A stretch of DNA of 64,000 bases from a bacterium. GTDB taxonomy: Bacteria > Cyanobacteriota > Vampirovibrionia > Gastranaerophilales > Gastranaerophilaceae. Under the pieces are notes generated by a model. That model did no database searches and was not told the DNA's origin. It worked only from the letters and a program-made list of their open reading frames with translations. This document shows positions 8,500 to 15,741 of the stretch, piece by piece. Both the position numbers and the translations under genes were made by a program. How positions within the stretch are numbered: the first letter of the stretch is position 1; each line of letters opens with the position of its first letter. The stretch covers positions 48,157 through 112,156 of the forward strand of contig JAFXYZ010000009.1 of NCBI GenBank assembly GCA_017541465.1, given 5' to 3'.

Positions 8500-9522
8500 A
8501 TGTCGATGAACTGGAGTAATTTTATAAATAATTTTCTCAAGCCTGAAATACAGGATACTTTGAGAAATCTGCAAAATACGGGTTCTTCGTCATCTTCAAG
8601 AGCCCAAAATCTTGAAAGCGAAACCCAGCAGACAGGATTATTCAGGCTTTCGGCATCAACCCCTCAGGCAAATACACCTCAACAAACCACTCAAACCCAG
8701 TTCCCTGTCGGTGAGTTTCTTTTTAATGCGGAGGTCAGCCAGCTTGAACAACAACAGACCACCCAGATGATAAAAGAACTCTTTCAGCTGCCAAAAGAAA
8801 TAACGGAATTTCTTCAGCAGGCGGTTAATCAGGGTAAAAATTCCGAGGTTATGGAGCTTTTAGGTGTTCTTATTGACTTAAACCAGCTTTCAAGTATGCT
8901 TCAGCAAAACGGAAAAAATGCCCTTTCAAAGCTCTACCAGATTATAGCGGAATATAACAGGCTTGGGGTTTCTATGAAGGGGCAGGAAATAACCGAACTT
9001 GCGAAGGTGATTAATATGGCAATACGCCAGGTAACCTCAACCGATGTTCAGACACTGAAAACAGTTATGCTCCTTTATCTTCCCTGGCTTCCTCTGACGG
9101 ACAACGAGGCTTTTAAACTCGAAATAACCGAAAAGAAGGAGGAAAGCGCCTCAGACAGTGAGGATAACATAACTCTTTTGATTTCAACGGTTAATTATTC
9201 AAATCTTCAGGCGGCTATCACAAAAACAGGGCAGGACAGTGTAAACGTCAACGTTATCTGTTCTGAGGATTTTCCCTCTAACGATTTAAAGAACGGCTTA
9301 GATGAAAAATCAATAAAGTTCAATGTTCCGATTAAATTTGAATCGAAAATTCAGGAAAATGCACCGAAAGAGAAGAATGAAGAGCGAAAGATGAAAATTT
9401 TTATGAATACAAGCCCGGGAGTAAACCCGTTCCTGCTTCTTGTTGCAAATTCTGTGCTGAATATCGTTCATAACATTGACGATATGAACACTCTGAGAGA
9501 AAAAAGGAGCCGAAGAATATAA
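8500..9522 (+). CDS. Hypothetical protein, weakly FliK-like
   Basis: 340 residues without a signal peptide. The N-terminal third is Gln/Ser/Thr-rich and low in complexity, and the middle is helical. The C-terminal half starts with LLYLPWLPLTDNEAFKLEI and continues with short strands (ITLLISTVNYSNLQAAI), which is the pattern of flagellar hook-length control proteins (FliK C-terminal domain). The match is by feel only. ATG 8500 follows GAGG at 8 bases. The stop codon abuts the ATG of radA, so it heads the radA-prmC-xre operon. An flhB gene, the usual FliK partner, lies 45 kb away in this window. Confidence 0.5.
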   Translation: MSMNWSNFINNFLKPEIQDTLRNLQNTGSSSSSRAQNLESETQQTGLFRLSASTPQANTPQQTTQTQFPVGEFLFNAEVSQLEQQQTTQMIKELFQLPKEITEFLQQAVNQGKNSEVMELLGVLIDLNQLSSMLQQNGKNALSKLYQIIAEYNRLGVSMKGQEITELAKVINMAIRQVTSTDVQTLKTVMLLYLPWLPLTDNEAFKLEITEKKEESASDSEDNITLLISTVNYSNLQAAITKTGQDSVNVNVICSEDFPSNDLKNGLDEKSIKFNVPIKFESKIQENAPKEKNEERKMKIFMNTSPGVNPFLLLVANSVLNIVHNIDDMNTLREKRSRRI

Positions 9523-10893
9523 ATGGCAAAGACAAAGACAAAATGGATATGCCAAAACTGCGGTTATGAAACCCCGAGACCGCTCGGCAAATGCCCCGAC
9601 TGCGGAAGCTGGTCAAGTTTCGTGGAGGAGGTCGAGCAGACAAACGCAAAAAATCAGGAAATAGTTATCCTCGATGACGAAAAGGCTTATTCTATCAACG
9701 ATATAGAATTAAACGAAGAAATCAGGTTTACAACGGGCTATGAAGAATTTGACAGAATTTTAGGGGGCGGACTGGTTCAGGGCTCTTTGGTTCTGCTGGC
9801 AGGCGATCCGGGGATAGGAAAATCAACTCTCGTTCTTCAGATGAGCAAAAACGTCTGCGCTCAGAATAAAAAACTTCTCTATGTCTGCGCGGAAGAGTCC
9901 TCCTCTCAGATAAAATTAAGAGCAAAAAGGCTTGGAGTTGAAGGGAATAATCTTTTTGTTTACCCGAAAACAGATTTTGAGAGCATAAGACACCAGGCGG
10001 AAAAATTATCCCCCGATGTTCTTGTTATAGACAGTATTCAGGCCATTTTCACCCAGACCATAACCTCGGGCGCGGGGAGTGTTTCCCAGATACGAGAATG
10101 CACGAATCTTCTTCTTGAGTTTGCAAAGAGCAGAAATATCACTGTTGTTATTGTCGGGCACGTCACAAAAGAGGGAAATATCGCAGGTCCGAAGGTTTTA
10201 GAGCACATGGTCGATACCGTCATTTATTTTGAAGGGGACAGATATAAGTCCTATCGGCTTTTGAGGGCTATTAAAAACCGCTTCGGCTCAACAAACGAGG
10301 TCGGTGTGTTTCTGATGACGGACACGGGACTTGTAGAGGTTACGAACCCGAATGAACTGTTTTTGCAGGACAGAAATAAGGAAGCAACCCCCGGGAGTGT
10401 CACTATTGCAACGACTGAGGGCACAAGAGTGCTCATGGTCGAGCTTCAGGCACTGGTCGGAACGACTTCTTATCCTTCCCCAAGGCGCGTTGCAACAGGA
10501 CTTGAATATAACAGAATTTTGCAAATTTTGGCAGTGCTTGAAAAGAGGATAGGGCTCAATTTGAGCAAGCAGGATGTTTATGTGAATGTCATAGGCGGAA
10601 TTGAAATCACAGAGCCTGCGGCGGATTTAGGAATTGCACTTGCTATAACCGCCTGCGCAAGAGATATTGTCATCAGAAACGACTGCGCAATAGTAGGCGA
10701 AATTGCGCTTTCGGGCGAAGTAAGAGCGGTAAACGATGTTGAAAAGAGGATTTTAGAGGCTCAAAAACTCGGGTTTAAGAGAATTATCGTACCTAAAATA
10801 CACAAAAAACCGCAGAATAAATACAACATCGAGGTTGTAGAGGTTTCAAGGGTATCTGAAGCCATCGTCGCCTGCGTGAATAAAGAAAAATAA
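9523..10893 (+). CDS. radA: DNA repair protein RadA
   Basis: 456 residues, full length. The N-terminal C4 zinc finger (CQNCG...CPDCGSW, residues about 9-30) is followed by a RecA-like ATPase with Walker A GDPGIGKST (about 92-100) and Walker B VLVIDS. The diagnostic RadA motif KNRFGSTNEVGVF is present, and the C-terminal Lon-protease-like domain (about 290-456) completes the protein. RadA is a branch-migration helicase in recombinational repair. The ATG directly follows the stop of the FliK-like gene and prmC starts 5 bases downstream, so translation is probably coupled. Confidence 0.97.
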   Translation: MAKTKTKWICQNCGYETPRPLGKCPDCGSWSSFVEEVEQTNAKNQEIVILDDEKAYSINDIELNEEIRFTTGYEEFDRILGGGLVQGSLVLLAGDPGIGKSTLVLQMSKNVCAQNKKLLYVCAEESSSQIKLRAKRLGVEGNNLFVYPKTDFESIRHQAEKLSPDVLVIDSIQAIFTQTITSGAGSVSQIRECTNLLLEFAKSRNITVVIVGHVTKEGNIAGPKVLEHMVDTVIYFEGDRYKSYRLLRAIKNRFGSTNEVGVFLMTDTGLVEVTNPNELFLQDRNKEATPGSVTIATTEGTRVLMVELQALVGTTSYPSPRRVATGLEYNRILQILAVLEKRIGLNLSKQDVYVNVIGGIEITEPAADLGIALAITACARDIVIRNDCAIVGEIALSGEVRAVNDVEKRILEAQKLGFKRIIVPKIHKKPQNKYNIEVVEVSRVSEAIVACVNKEK

Positions 10894-10898
10894 TTTTT

Positions 10899-11738
10899 AT
10901 GTTCAGAAATAAGCTGATAAATGACTATATAACCGCAGGATTTGAAAGGGAAACGGCAATATCAGAGCTCGATTTCGTCTGTGATGTCGTCTTTAACCTC
11001 ACCCCTGTTGATATTTTATTAAACAAAAATATCCCCGAAAACTTTGAAGAAGAGTTAAAAAAGATTATCACAAAAAGAATTACGACCAAAAGACCTGTCC
11101 AGCAGATAGTCGGACGTGCGTATTTTATGAATAAAGTCTATAAGGTCAGCGAAGATGTTCTGATTCCGCGCCCCGAAACTGAGCTTCTTGTTTTGAAAGC
11201 GGAAGAAATTATTAAAAAACACAAAGTCAAAAACTTTCTCGACATCGGAACGGGAACAGGGTGCATCGCAATTTCTCTGCTTGAACTCTGCCCTGATTTA
11301 AAGGCGCAGGCAGTTGATATATCGGGAAAAGCGCTTGAAATTGCCCGCCAAAATTCTGATGAACACAGGGTTTCAGAGAGATTAACCCTCAAAAAATCAG
11401 ATTTGTTTTCAGAGGCTGAAGGAAAATTTGACCTGATAATTTCAAATCCGCCTTATATTCCGATAAAAGATAAACCCTCTCTTCAGAGCGAGGTCAGAGA
11501 TTTTGAACCCGAAACAGCACTGTTTACAAACGATGAAGAGGGAATTGAGGTTTATAAAAAAATTATCGCACAAGCCCCAAACTATTTGAATAACGGCGGG
11601 TATCTGATGTTTGAAATCGGGTATAACCAGAGTGAATTGTTAAGAGAATTGTTTGAGGTGCAAAAAAACTACAGCGATTTTGAACTCATAAAAGACCTTT
11701 CAGAGAATGACAGAGTAGTTTTTGCAAGGTTGGGGTAG
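10899..11738 (+). CDS. prmC: Release factor glutamine methyltransferase PrmC
   Basis: 279 residues. PrmC methylates the glutamine of the GGQ motif in peptide release factors 1 and 2 using S-adenosylmethionine. It has an N-terminal helical domain (about 1-75), then the class I methyltransferase with SAM loop DIGTGTGCIAISL and the substrate-binding NPPY in LIISNPPYIP. RPETELL just before the SAM loop is also typical of the family. It follows radA after 5 bases in the same operon and precedes a small Xre regulator. Confidence 0.95.
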   Translation: MFRNKLINDYITAGFERETAISELDFVCDVVFNLTPVDILLNKNIPENFEEELKKIITKRITTKRPVQQIVGRAYFMNKVYKVSEDVLIPRPETELLVLKAEEIIKKHKVKNFLDIGTGTGCIAISLLELCPDLKAQAVDISGKALEIARQNSDEHRVSERLTLKKSDLFSEAEGKFDLIISNPPYIPIKDKPSLQSEVRDFEPETALFTNDEEGIEVYKKIIAQAPNYLNNGGYLMFEIGYNQSELLRELFEVQKNYSDFELIKDLSENDRVVFARLG

Positions 11739-11742
11739 TCAA

Positions 11743-11958
11743 ATGGACGAAGGTGTAATATATAAATCTATCGGGCAACGCATTAAATTTCTGAGAGAGC
11801 GCAAAGGCTTAACTCAGGAAAAATTAGCAGAATTAACCGGTCTTAGTTTAGATTACATCGGCAAAATTGAAGTTAATATTAATAAGCCCGGATTAAAAGC
11901 ATTAATAAAAATCTCAAAAGCCCTCGAAGTCCATATAAAAGAAATTTTTAATTTTTAG
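11743..11958 (+). CDS. Small Xre-family HTH regulator
   Basis: A 71-residue single-domain helix-turn-helix protein of the Xre/Cro type: GQRIKFLRERKGLTQEKLAELTGLSLDYIGKIE covers helices 1-3 and the recognition helix, and LIKISKALEVHIKEIF the last helices. ATG 11743 lies just 4 bases after the prmC stop; a TTG 21 bases upstream inside prmC is less likely. Target genes unknown. It may be only a passenger of the radA operon. Confidence 0.85.
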   Translation: MDEGVIYKSIGQRIKFLRERKGLTQEKLAELTGLSLDYIGKIEVNINKPGLKALIKISKALEVHIKEIFNF

Positions 11959-12002
11959 CAGGGTTAATTAATAATTCGTTTCTTAAACATGCCCGATTTT
12001 TA

Positions 12003-12011
12003 TGATATAAT
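12003..12011 (+). promoter_or_regulatory. Extended -10 promoter element for rubrerythrin
   Basis: TGATATAAT is an extended -10 sequence 36 bases upstream of the rubrerythrin ATG. The -35 region is poor. The resulting leader carries a usable ribosome binding site (TTAGG before ATG 12048), so this gene is not leaderless. Confidence 0.55.
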
Positions 12012-12047
12012 TTCGCCTGTTACACGAAATAGAAAGTTAGGTTAATT

Positions 12048-12599
12048 ATGGCGAAATTTATTTGTGAAGTTTGCGGTTATGCTCACGAGGGTGATGAAGC
12101 GCCCGAGGTTTGTCCTCTTTGCGGCGCACCAAAGGCAAGATTTAAAAAACTTGATGAAAACGCACCCGAGCAGGGCTGGGCAGATGAGCACAAAATCGGT
12201 GTTGCACAAGGCTTAGATGAAGAGGTTGTTAAAGGCTTAAAAGAACACTTTGCAGGTGAATGCACAGAAGTCGGCATGTATCTTGCAATGAGCAGACAGG
12301 CAGACAGAGAAGGCTATCCCGAAGTTGCAGAAGCCTATAAACGTATAGCTATTGAAGAGGCAGAACATGCTTCAAAATTCGCAGAACTTTTGGGCGAAGT
12401 TGTTACAGATTCAACAAAGAAAAACCTTCAGATGAGAGCAGAAGCAGAAGCTGGTGCCTGCGAAGCAAAACTCAACATCGCAAAACGCGCAAAACAGCTT
12501 GGTTATGATGCTATCCACGACACAGTTCACGAAATGTGTAAGGATGAAGCAAGACACGGCGCAGCTTTCAAAGGTTTACTGAAGAGATATTTCAACTAG
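12048..12599 (+). CDS. Rubrerythrin with N-terminal rubredoxin domain
   Basis: A 183-residue peroxide-reducing non-haem iron protein. The rubredoxin domain is at the N-terminus (CEVCG and CPLCG at about residues 6-28). It is followed by a ferritin-like di-iron four-helix domain with repeated E-x-x-H-type ligands ([36 protein letters not shown]). This is the reversed domain order relative to classical rubrerythrin, as in the 'reverse rubrerythrins' of anaerobes and cyanobacteria. It indicates an anaerobic life with peroxide defence. Monocistronic, with its own promoter and a terminator at 12651. Confidence 0.93.
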   Translation: MAKFICEVCGYAHEGDEAPEVCPLCGAPKARFKKLDENAPEQGWADEHKIGVAQGLDEEVVKGLKEHFAGECTEVGMYLAMSRQADREGYPEVAEAYKRIAIEEAEHASKFAELLGEVVTDSTKKNLQMRAEAEAGACEAKLNIAKRAKQLGYDAIHDTVHEMCKDEARHGAAFKGLLKRYFN

Positions 12600-12610
12600 C
12601 GACAGCGGTT

Positions 12611-12637
12611 GCGTTGGCAAAGCCAAAAGCACATTCA
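12611..12637. repeat. Dispersed repeat piece shared with 41864-41890
   Basis: A 27-base stretch containing the small hairpin GTTGGCAAAGCCAA and then AAGCACATTC. It matches 41864-41890 at about 24 of 27 positions. The longer copy there lies inside a larger mosaic repeat. Confidence 0.7.
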
Positions 12638-12650
12638 CACAATATTTTCA

Positions 12651-12682
12651 AAAAAAGGAACGGCGGAAGTCGTTCTTTTTTT
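12651..12682 (+). terminator. Intrinsic terminator after rubrerythrin
   Basis: Stem AAAAAAGGAACG / CGTTCTTTTTTT with an 8-base loop and a T-run. The A/T symmetry may let it serve both strands. Confidence 0.8.
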
Positions 12683-12803
12683 GTTACATAAAGAAAAAGC
12701 CGACATATCTCAGTCGGTCAGTTGGTAATATGTAATATTTTGATTATATGTAAAAAAAAAATCAAACATATTAGCCATGTGGGTAATTTTTACCCTAAAA
12801 CCG

Positions 12804-14774
12804 TTAATTAAAGAGATATGTAAAATCTACGAAATAGTAAACACCTTTTAACCCTCTTTGGCTCTGAGCTACTCTGTTGCCGTAGTTTCCTTCAATAGTG
12901 TTAAAAGTTCCGTCATCATTGACACTCTCGACAATTCCCGCGTGGTATCCGCTCTTACCGCCGCCTTTACATACAAACCCCATGCCGGGTTTGACGATAT
13001 TCTGAAGCTCGGCTTTTGAGTATGCGTTGGTCGGATAGGAATGTTCTTTGTTCATTGTGTAAAGCGCCATCGGGGAAGGACTTGTATGGTTGTCGAGCTT
13101 GTTATAGTCAATATTGTTTTCTTTTCCGACTTCTTTGACTATGTATTCAACGAACGCGGCACACCATCCGCCGCCGCCCGAATCGAACATACTGCTTCCG
13201 TCACTGTTTCCGTGATAGCCCATATATTTAAGCGCATCCTGAACAATCTGCTCGCCTATTGTGTTTGTTTCAAGTTTGCCCTTCTTAGCGCCCTCCGCTC
13301 TGCTTTCTTCTATTTCCTGAGCCTTCAGAACATTAATTTGTTCGTCTATTTTGCCGACTTCAGTTTGTTTATCCGCCTTCAGCTGTTCTATTTGCTCCTT
13401 CAGACCTTCTGTCTTATGGCGCTCAGGAAGGGAAAGTGTTTCTTTCAGAGCCTCAAAAGCTGTATCCATATCGGTTTTAAGTGTTACTGCGTTTTCTTTT
13501 AATTGCTTATTTGTTTCTTCCAGCTCATTTTTCTGAGCTTCAAGAGTTGATTTTTGGGTTTCCAACTCTGAGAGTTCCTGCTGAATTTCGGCAATTCTTG
13601 CGGAAACCTTATCGTTTATCTGCTGATTTTGGGTGTTTTCGTTTATGGCACTCAGCTCGGCATTAAGAGAGGTGATACCTTTTTCGATATTGTGCAGACT
13701 GCCGTCATATTCAAGAAGTTTAGAATCATTGTCCGCTATTGCTTTTTCGTTTTCCTCATAAGCCTGCTTTGCGGTTTCATAGTTATCCAGCAATTCCTTA
13801 TCGGCACTGTCCGTCACCTCATCAAGCTCTTTGTTCAGCTTCTCGATTTCGCCGTCTGCCGTTGATATGATTTCTTTTTTCTGCGCCATTAAATCGGCGA
13901 CTGTTTCCTTATCCTCCGCCTCGGGAACATCATCTTTTGATGAAGGGTTATAATGATTTCCACCCCCGCCTGATTTGGAGGATTTTTTGGCTGATTTTGT
14001 TTTCTTAACATTTTCAACAGTAATCGACATATCCTCTTCGCTATTCACTTCAGGCTGTTCACTTTGAGGCACCTGTGCTGTGGCTTCGGGCTGAGAAACA
14101 GGGGTATTCACATCAGGAGTAGTTTCTTCTGAAGGAGTTATTCCTTCATCATTATTTTCAGCAGGGGTTTCGGGTACAAAAGGTTGCTCATTATGTTCTG
14201 AAATTGACTTTAAAATATTTTCCAGTTTTTCTGAAGAAATTGTCTGACTGCCTTCCTCATCTTTTAAAACAACGATTTCGGAAGGGTTAAGTATTCCGTC
14301 ATCATTTGTGTCTAAGGCTTCAAAAACGTTTTCCGCCCCAAGTTCACTGATTTTATTGAGATAGTTGGTTAATTCACTGTTTTCTTCGGTTTCTGAATTA
14401 AGATTATTAAATTCTGTTTTAAAACCGTCCTGAGTGATGTTTTCAGAAAATAATTTATCTATTCCGTTTTCTTCCCCGCCCTCTGTCGGTTGTCCGTTTT
14501 CGGTGCCATTTTGAGATGATAATAATTCTTCTAAAATCTGACCGAGTTCTTCAGGAAGTTCAGCCGTTCCCTCCTCTGTTTCAGAGGACAGATACTGAAG
14601 AAGCATTTGAACAATTTCTTCAGATTTCGGGTTATTTTGGAGTAATTTTGAGAGAATATTGTTGTTATCAGAGGAAAAATCGAAAACGGACACACCAAAG
14701 TCCGAAGTGTCCTCCTTCAGAAGCCACTCTCTGAAATCTTTATTGTGAAATAAATTCAACTTCGATATAAACAT
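12804..14774 (-). CDS. EF-hand / coiled-coil / CHAP-domain protein
   Basis: 656 residues, no Sec signal peptide or transmembrane helix. In order: acidic N-terminal region; one canonical EF-hand loop D155-E166 (DTNDDGILNPSE); a Pro/Thr/Glu-rich linker (about 195-240); a Ser/Lys patch; a long coiled coil (about 285-505); and a C-terminal CHAP amidase/peptidase domain (506-656) with Cys538 (GWCAAFVE), His611 (GYHAGIVE) and the EGN motif (628-630). CHAP domains cleave peptidoglycan peptides or amides. The architecture parallels the 763-residue protein at 60848-63139 with a different enzyme at the end. ATG 14774 follows AGAGAG. The route out of the cell is unknown. Confidence 0.8.
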   Translation of the reverse strand: MFISKLNLFHNKDFREWLLKEDTSDFGVSVFDFSSDNNNILSKLLQNNPKSEEIVQMLLQYLSSETEEGTAELPEELGQILEELLSSQNGTENGQPTEGGEENGIDKLFSENITQDGFKTEFNNLNSETEENSELTNYLNKISELGAENVFEALDTNDDGILNPSEIVVLKDEEGSQTISSEKLENILKSISEHNEQPFVPETPAENNDEGITPSEETTPDVNTPVSQPEATAQVPQSEQPEVNSEEDMSITVENVKKTKSAKKSSKSGGGGNHYNPSSKDDVPEAEDKETVADLMAQKKEIISTADGEIEKLNKELDEVTDSADKELLDNYETAKQAYEENEKAIADNDSKLLEYDGSLHNIEKGITSLNAELSAINENTQNQQINDKVSARIAEIQQELSELETQKSTLEAQKNELEETNKQLKENAVTLKTDMDTAFEALKETLSLPERHKTEGLKEQIEQLKADKQTEVGKIDEQINVLKAQEIEESRAEGAKKGKLETNTIGEQIVQDALKYMGYHGNSDGSSMFDSGGGGWCAAFVEYIVKEVGKENNIDYNKLDNHTSPSPMALYTMNKEHSYPTNAYSKAELQNIVKPGMGFVCKGGGKSGYHAGIVESVNDDGTFNTIEGNYGNRVAQSQRGLKGVYYFVDFTYLFN

Positions 14775-14925
14775 TTATACTCTCTAAATAAAAAAATTTA
14801 TCCCTGAATATATAAAGTATATTTGTTTATATAAATTGACCTGATATTTTGATGTTATTTTTTTGCAAATTTTGGGAAAAATGGTATTATAAATATTAGA
14901 TTAATAGAGATGAGAGGTTAGTTTT

Positions 14926-15691
14926 ATGTTCAATTTAAAAAATAAACTCGTTCCTACCCCCCCCCTACTTCTTTTGGAAAAGAAGTAGGCAAGAAAACTT
15001 TCGTAGTTTTTCTAGTTCTATCAGAAAATTACTAAATCATTGTGATAGTAAAAATAAAGCTTTTACACTTGCAGAAGTTTTAATAACTCTCGTTATCATC
15101 GGCGTTATTGCTGCTATAACCGTTCCGACTTTGATGAATAAAACAAATAATCAGGAATTTGTTTCAAAACTAAAAAAGACTTATTCTACACTTGCACAGG
15201 CAACTAATTTGATTATTGCAGAAGAAGGAATACCCAGAGCAGACAAAGGGGGTTGGTTAGACAGTAGCGAACACATGTATCAACTCTACAAAAAGCATTT
15301 GATTAATGCAAAAGAATGTGGTGCAAAAGCCGGTTGTTTTAATCAACATGGGGATAAAGGATATAAATATTTAACAGGTGGGGCTGAAAATAGTTTTAAC
15401 GATCCGGTTTCTCCATATAGAAGATTAATCCTAAACGATGGAGTTCAGGTTAATTTTGAATTTCTTTCTTCCTCTTGTAGTTATAATTGGTTAGATACTG
15501 ATTTGTGCGGGTTAATTCGTGTTGATTTAAACGGCGAAAAAGGACCTAATACATACGGAAGAGATGCTTTTTCGTTTAAAGTAACTGAAAAAGGGCTCTA
15601 TCCTGTTGGATGCCAAGATATTAATTATTGTCAAACCGATAATCGTACTTGTGCCTGCAAAGTTCTTCGCGAAAATGCTATGAATTATTAG
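14926..15691 (+). CDS. Type IV prepilin-like protein, leader out of frame at a C9 tract
   Basis: The class III prepilin/pseudopilin motif is clear: KAFTLAEVLITLVIIGVIAA, then VPTLMNK, a long hydrophilic helix and a Cys-containing globular C-terminus. This frame has no stop upstream but also no start until the ATG at 14926, which has a good AGAGG site. That ATG is offset by one base and hits TAG at 14986-14988. The shift falls in nine Cs at 14957-14965; eight Cs would give one 254-residue protein. So the gene is either phase-variable, recently broken, or affected by a homopolymer read error. A minimal in-frame TTG/ATG at 15131/15134 would lack the pilin helix. Long leaders seem common in this group's pilins. 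Confidence 0.75.
14957..15023 (+). repeat. C9 tract plus perfect palindrome in the pilin leader
   Basis: Nine Cs (14957-14965) run into a perfect 12-bp stem with a two-base loop at 14964-14989 (arms CCTACTTCTTTT and AAAAGAAGTAGG). Then follows GCAAGAAAACTTTCGTAG. A related unit in inverted orientation lies just after the gene (15741 down to about 15700: CCTTCTTTTTT/AAAAAAGAAGG, then GCAAAAAACTTTCAGTA). Confidence 0.75.
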
Positions 15692-15717
15692 TATAGTTAG
15701 TTACTGAAAGTTTTTTG

Positions 15718-15741
15718 CCTTCTTTTTTACAAAAAAGAAGG
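15718..15741. terminator. Terminator-like palindrome between pilin and glyS
   Basis: An 11-bp perfect stem CCTTCTTTTTT / AAAAAAGAAGG with loop AC, lying between two convergent genes and ending at the glyS stop codon. It can act as a weak bidirectional terminator. Its flank is related to the palindrome in the pilin leader. Confidence 0.6.

Noticed and set aside
12720..12803. AT-rich stretch after the rubrerythrin terminator considered as a riboswitch
   Set aside because: No stable stem or known aptamer core is visible; it lies downstream of both flanking genes.
13041..13865. Several overlapping plus-strand frames opposite the CHAP gene
   Set aside because: They are antisense shadows of the low-complexity coiled-coil coding region, with cysteine/phenylalanine-rich nonsense sequence.
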